Assembly (NCBI RefSeq): GCF_012396555.1
Contig: NZ_JAAXPS010000011.1
Location: 1 to 47,661, forward strand
DNA: 47,661 nucleotides
DNA from: Facklamia miroungae
GTDB taxonomy: Bacteria; Bacillota; Bacilli; Lactobacillales; Aerococcaceae
Direction: 5' to 3'
The notes under the pieces are model-generated. The model saw only the letters and a program-made list of their open reading frames with translations, searched no databases and was not told the DNA's origin. Below, in pieces: positions 44,225-47,661 of the stretch. The translations under genes were made by a program, and so were the position numbers. The stretch's first letter is position 1, and each line of letters opens with the position of its first letter.

Positions 44225-45565
44225 ATGTCACAAAACAAATGGACACGCACTACAATTTTACAAGATATTAAAGAACAAAACGTACAGTTTATTCGCTTAA
44301 TGTTTACCGATATAATGGGTAAAATTAAAAACGTAGAAATTCCTGTCTCTCAAATCGAAAAAGCACTGGATGGGAAGATGACTTTCGATGGTTCTTCCAT
44401 TGATGGATTTGTTCGCATTGAAGAAAGTGATATGTATTTAGTGCCTGATTATGATTCTTGGTTGGTATATAACTGGAAAGAAGGAACAGGCAATGTTGCG
44501 TCACTCATTTGTGATGTGGAAACAGCCAATCGACACCCCTTCTCAGGAGATCCTCGGACTAATTTAAAAAGAGTGCTTGAGAAGATGGAAAGCTTAGGTT
44601 TCACCTCGTTTAACTTAGGACCTGAACCCGAATTTTATCTTTTTAAGAATGATGAATTTGGCAATCCGACCATGGAACTAAATGATCAAGGCGGTTATTT
44701 CGATCTTGCTCCGATCGATTCTGCTGAAAATACTCGGCGTGATATTGTGCTGGAATTAGAATCATTAGGTTTTGAAATTGAGGCCAGTCACCATGAATGT
44801 GGACCTGGACAGCATGAAATCGATTGGAAGTATTCAGACGCTTTAACAGCTTGTGATAACATTCAAATTTTTAAATTAATTGTCCGCTCAGTGGCTCATC
44901 GTCATAATATGCACGCATCCTTTATGCCAAAACCGGTCTATGGTTTAGCTGGATCAGGAATGCACTTTAATTTGTCTTTATTTACCGAGGAAGGGAATGC
45001 CTTTTATGATCCAGAAGGCAAGGACGAACTTTCAGACATCGCCTATAATTTTATTGGAGGATTGATGAAATATGCTCCTGCTTATACGGCAATAGTTAAT
45101 CCGACTGTTAATTCCTATAAACGTTTAGTGAGTGGCTATGAAGCGCCAGTTTATATTGCTTGGTCTGGTCAAAATCGTTCACCATTGATCCGAATACCAG
45201 CAGCTCGCGGTAACTCCACTCGCATTGAAGTGCGAAGTGTCGATCCTTCTGCCAATCCTTATCTCGCCTTAGCGGCATTATTAACAGCAGGTCTAAAAGG
45301 GATCGAAGAAAACATAACGCCTCCAGCAGAAGTCCGTGAAAATATTTATGAAATGGAACAAGAAAAAAGGATGCTCAAAGGCATCTACCAATTACCAGCT
45401 AGTCTAAAGGAAGCTGTGAGCGAATTGAAAAGCAGTCCAGTCATCTTAGAAAGTTTGGGAGATCATATCGCCAAAAACTTTATCAGAGAAAAAACGCTCG
45501 AATACGAATGTTATATGAAGAATGTCTCCCAGTGGGAAATTGACCGGTATTTTGAGACGTATTAG
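44225..45565 (+). CDS. glnA: Glutamine synthetase, type I alpha
   Basis: 446 residues, the length of GSI-alpha, without the adenylylation insertion of the beta type. Motifs in order: [66 protein letters not shown], the RxxxRIE-type [23 protein letters not shown], and the C-terminal [13 protein letters not shown] that mediates feedback inhibition and GlnR contact in Bacillus. It joins ammonia to glutamate. Unlike many Lactobacillales, glnR does not precede it here. RBS CAGGAGG; TATAAT at 44191. Confidence 0.95.
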   Translation: MSQNKWTRTTILQDIKEQNVQFIRLMFTDIMGKIKNVEIPVSQIEKALDGKMTFDGSSIDGFVRIEESDMYLVPDYDSWLVYNWKEGTGNVASLICDVETANRHPFSGDPRTNLKRVLEKMESLGFTSFNLGPEPEFYLFKNDEFGNPTMELNDQGGYFDLAPIDSAENTRRDIVLELESLGFEIEASHHECGPGQHEIDWKYSDALTACDNIQIFKLIVRSVAHRHNMHASFMPKPVYGLAGSGMHFNLSLFTEEGNAFYDPEGKDELSDIAYNFIGGLMKYAPAYTAIVNPTVNSYKRLVSGYEAPVYIAWSGQNRSPLIRIPAARGNSTRIEVRSVDPSANPYLALAALLTAGLKGIEENITPPAEVRENIYEMEQEKRMLKGIYQLPASLKEAVSELKSSPVILESLGDHIAKNFIREKTLEYECYMKNVSQWEIDRYFETY

Positions 45566-45587
45566 TTATAAATATGTAATATAAATC

Positions 45588-45623
45588 GAGACTATGCATC
45601 CTTGATTGCTTAGTCTCTTTTTT
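45588..45623 (+). terminator. Terminator after glnA
   Basis: GAGACTA (45588-45594) pairs with TAGTCTC (45611-45617), then TTTTTT. Confidence 0.85.
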
Positions 45624-45681
45624 ATTGATAAAATGAGCCTATATTTAAAAAGCGAGTCACTTAAAAATTAGGAGAGTATCT

Positions 45682-46128
45682 ATGGCATGGAAAATTAAAG
45701 CTTTTAATGAATTAACAACGACGGAACTTTATCGAATTCTTCAACTGCGTTGTCAAGTTTTTATCGTGGAGCAGGAGTGTCCTTATTTAGATATAGATTA
45801 TCTTGATATTGACGCAAATCATCTGTTTCTTGAAGAAGATGACGAAATCATTGCGTATTGTCGCTTATTGGATCCGGGTGTTACCTTCCAAGAAGCTTCG
45901 ATTGGTCGGGTTCTGGTGCGTGAAGACCACCGTAAGAAGGGTTTGTCTCATCAGATGATGCTTAAAGCCATCGCTTTCCACTTTGATCAAAAAGATTATC
46001 CATCAATTACGCTCTCAGGTCAGACTTATTTGCTTGAATTTTATAAGGGGTTAGGCTTTGAAGTCGTTGGTTCACCCTACCTAGAAGATAATATTGAACA
46101 CATCGATTTACAATTAAATCGAAAATAA
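45682..46128 (+). CDS. GNAT N-acetyltransferase, ElaA-like
   Basis: A 148-residue acetyltransferase of the ElaA group: LRCQVFIVEQECPYLDIDYLD in the N-terminal half, ASIGRVLVREDHRKKGLSHQMM as the acetyl-CoA loop (R/Q-x2-G/A is RKKGLS), and LLEFYKGLGFEVVGSPYLEDNIEHIDL at the end. The substrate of ElaA-type enzymes is unknown. Monocistronic, RBS AGGAGAG. Confidence 0.85.
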   Translation: MAWKIKAFNELTTTELYRILQLRCQVFIVEQECPYLDIDYLDIDANHLFLEEDDEIIAYCRLLDPGVTFQEASIGRVLVREDHRKKGLSHQMMLKAIAFHFDQKDYPSITLSGQTYLLEFYKGLGFEVVGSPYLEDNIEHIDLQLNRK

Positions 46129-46188
46129 ACGATCAATTACACATTTAAGTGCTAAGCACTAAAAATAAAAATTAAGGACGGATTAATT

Positions 46189-47004
46189 ATGAAGAAAATA
46201 TTTTTAACACTTATTTCTGTTACCCTACTTTTACCACTATTTAACAAGGCCTATGCAGAAGAAAAGCAGACGACTGTCGAAGCAAGTAGCGAGTATGTAT
46301 CCAAAAAAGAAGACCAGGCCATTTCTGATTATTTATCCCAGTCATATCTTGAAGCCAAAATGGAAGTGAATGATCAAATTGAAGCTTTTAAACAAAAATA
46401 CAGAGACTACCGCCAAACAGAAGAGTATAAAAAATTATTAAAAGAAGACCCTGAAATCGAAAAATTTACAAGCTATATGTCTGTAGTGCTTAACCAATTA
46501 AATAGTCAAGTGGATCAAACTTATTTAGTTTACCTTCAACCTTATCAAGAAAAATTAGCCAAAATAGAACAAGATTTTGAACTGAATCAATTGAAGCTCA
46601 CAGATGAAGTAGCTAAATTCGTATCAGACTATTCATTAACTGAGCCTGAAAAAGTGAAAGGAAAAGAGTACAGTCAAGAAGAGCTATTTACTCATTGGAA
46701 AAATTATGCCTATTATACACAAACGATCGACTTAGGGAAAACAATGGAAGAATTGTACCAGAAGCATTTTAAAGACTTAGCATCATTACCTGCTGACCAA
46801 CAAAATTATGCGTCTAATCGGGATGAGATTCAAAAAATGTTCCAAGAATTTATCGACCAGTTAGAATTTGCTAAGCAAATCAAAGCAAGTGACTTAGCTA
46901 AAATTGAAGAAGCCGAAACATCATTGAAAGAAAAGCTAGAGCAACTTAGTCAAGTATCTGTGGAAGAAGCTGTCAAGAATCAACAACTATTTGAAAAAGA
47001 ATAA
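46189..47004 (+). CDS. Secreted coiled-coil protein, unknown function
   Basis: 271 residues. A clear signal peptide (KKIFLTLISVTLLLPLFNKAYA, cleavage after A-Y-A at about 24) is followed by an almost entirely charged helical protein with coiled-coil character rich in Gln, Glu and Lys. No catalytic motif, lipobox or sortase signal. Its place before a LysM protein suggests a cell-envelope role, but this is inference. Confidence 0.6.
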   Translation: MKKIFLTLISVTLLLPLFNKAYAEEKQTTVEASSEYVSKKEDQAISDYLSQSYLEAKMEVNDQIEAFKQKYRDYRQTEEYKKLLKEDPEIEKFTSYMSVVLNQLNSQVDQTYLVYLQPYQEKLAKIEQDFELNQLKLTDEVAKFVSDYSLTEPEKVKGKEYSQEELFTHWKNYAYYTQTIDLGKTMEELYQKHFKDLASLPADQQNYASNRDEIQKMFQEFIDQLEFAKQIKASDLAKIEEAETSLKEKLEQLSQVSVEEAVKNQQLFEKE

Positions 47005-47009
47005 GAAGC

Positions 47010-47039
47010 TAAAAAGTCAGTCTTTACTGGCTTTTTTTA
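47010..47039 (+). terminator. Terminator after the secreted coiled-coil gene
   Basis: AAAAAGTCAGT pairs with ACTGGCTTTTT around CTTT with a G-T wobble, then T run. Confidence 0.8.
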
Positions 47040-47053
47040 TTACAAATATTACG

Positions 47054-47096
47054 TTTAAGTAATTATCAATAATTTTAAGTAATTATATGCTATAAT
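47054..47096 (+). promoter_or_regulatory. Direct repeats and extended -10 before the LysM gene
   Basis: TTTAAGTAATTAT occurs at 47054-47066 and again at 47074-47086, exactly 20 bp start to start, the spacing of tandem response-regulator half-sites. The extended -10 TGCTATAAT follows at 47088-47096. Confidence 0.5.
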
Positions 47097-47136
47097 CTTT
47101 ATGTCAAGTTTACTGAAAGAATAAAGGAGAACAATA

Positions 47137-47661
47137 ATGAGACACAAAACCATTAAGACAAGCCTATTGTCTATATCGATGTCGGTTTTAGCAACAGTAG
47201 CAGTCACTCATTTAAATAGTGTCCCAAGTGTCTATGCACAAGAAAGCAATTACTCGATCGGTACCTACACCGTTAAAGCTGGTGATGGTGTTTATCGCAT
47301 TGCAATGAATCATGGCATGACCATGGAAGATTTGAAACAATTGAATGGGTTGACTAGCAACTTAATTCATCCTGGTGATATTTTAAAAGTCTATCTTAAA
47401 GAGAATACGGCAACTGAAAACCAGCCTGTTAAAGAAGAGTCAGAATCTCAAGCTTCAAACAATGCGTCTACCCCTGTAGATGATCAGACTGAAGTTCCTA
47501 GTCAACCGACTACACCAAGTAAACCAACAACGAACAAGACCTATACCGTCCGACCAGGCGATTGGTTAGGTAAGATTGCTGGTCAATACGGTATCACTGT
47601 TAATCAATTGAAGGCTTGGAACAATTTATCCAGCGACCTGATTCATCCAGGTAATGTTCTA
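47137..47661 (+). CDS. Secreted LysM protein (partial, cut by window edge)
   Basis: The frame is open from ATG 47137 to the window end (175 codons). The signal peptide ends PSVYAQES. LysM domain 1 is YTVKAGDGVYRIAMNHGM... (about residues 48-92), then a Thr/Ser/Pro/Glu-rich linker, then LysM domain 2 from YTVRPGDWLGKIAGQYGI. LysM binds peptidoglycan, and the missing C-terminus probably holds a CHAP, NlpC/P60 or similar hydrolase domain. RBS AAAGGAG. Confidence 0.85.
   Translation, partial: MRHKTIKTSLLSISMSVLATVAVTHLNSVPSVYAQESNYSIGTYTVKAGDGVYRIAMNHGMTMEDLKQLNGLTSNLIHPGDILKVYLKENTATENQPVKEESESQASNNASTPVDDQTEVPSQPTTPSKPTTNKTYTVRPGDWLGKIAGQYGITVNQLKAWNNLSSDLIHPGNVL

Overview
The window looks like a low-GC Gram-positive chromosome (Bacillota, probably Lactobacillales). 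The evidence is strong AGGAGG-type ribosome binding sites, T-tailed hairpin terminators, a GlnPH-type fused glutamine transporter, GlnA of the alpha type, a LytTR/GHKL regulator pair and secreted LysM proteins. The genus cannot be fixed from the sequence alone; an Aerococcaceae-like host is only a guess.

Region 1 (1-11.6 kb) is accessory and decaying. It holds an IS3-type transposase tail, a Nudix hydrolase with a frameshifted end, an ABC ATPase remnant, a cupin gene with a stop in codon 8 and a partial second copy of its 5' end, a frameshifted aminoglycoside nucleotidyltransferase, a fragment of an MmeI-like DNA methyltransferase and a frameshifted IS30-type transposase. A chimera of the phnD 5' end joined to the GMP synthase C-terminus comes next, followed by an ApeA-like HEPN defence gene. 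The ApeA gene and the chimera lie between two diverged copies (about 230 bp) of the phnD promoter and signal-peptide region. An intact phosphonate-type ABC operon (phnD-phnC-phnE-phnE2) and a frameshifted HD hydrolase complete the region.

Region 2 (11.5-19.7 kb) is a defence island. A SIR2-HerA pair lies between what look like HsdM and HsdS remnants of a type I restriction locus, and a minus-strand AAA ATPase-HNH nuclease pair (Septu-like) follows. Decayed membrane-protein genes close the island.

Region 3 (19.8-25.2 kb) is the most unusual part: a GntR/FCD regulator, a 27-codon leader ORF, grdX, a glycine/sarcosine/betaine reductase component B proprotein and a selenocysteine-containing component B subunit. 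The subunit is read through an in-frame UGA at 23555, with a bacterial SECIS-like hairpin directly downstream. A YkvI-type transporter follows. Components A and C of the reductase are absent from the window, so this is a stand-alone component B cluster.

Region 4 (25.2-36.2 kb) holds a TetR regulator divergent from an MMPL/RND exporter and its heptad-repeat partner, a membrane protein, a LytTR response regulator (frameshifted) with a short GHKL kinase, and a heterodimeric ABC exporter.

Region 5 (36.2-47.7 kb) is mostly housekeeping: a stress-type SDR oxidoreductase, the glutamine transporter GlnPH/GlnQ, a UDG-family protein, a nucleoside phosphorylase, a possible structured RNA ending in a terminator, a secreted M28 peptidase, glnA, an ElaA-like acetyltransferase, a secreted coiled-coil protein and the start of a two-LysM secreted protein cut by the window edge.

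At least eight single-base indels, most of them in homopolymer runs, break otherwise recognisable proteins. Some may be sequencing errors, but there are also clear nonsense substitutions, so real decay is present.
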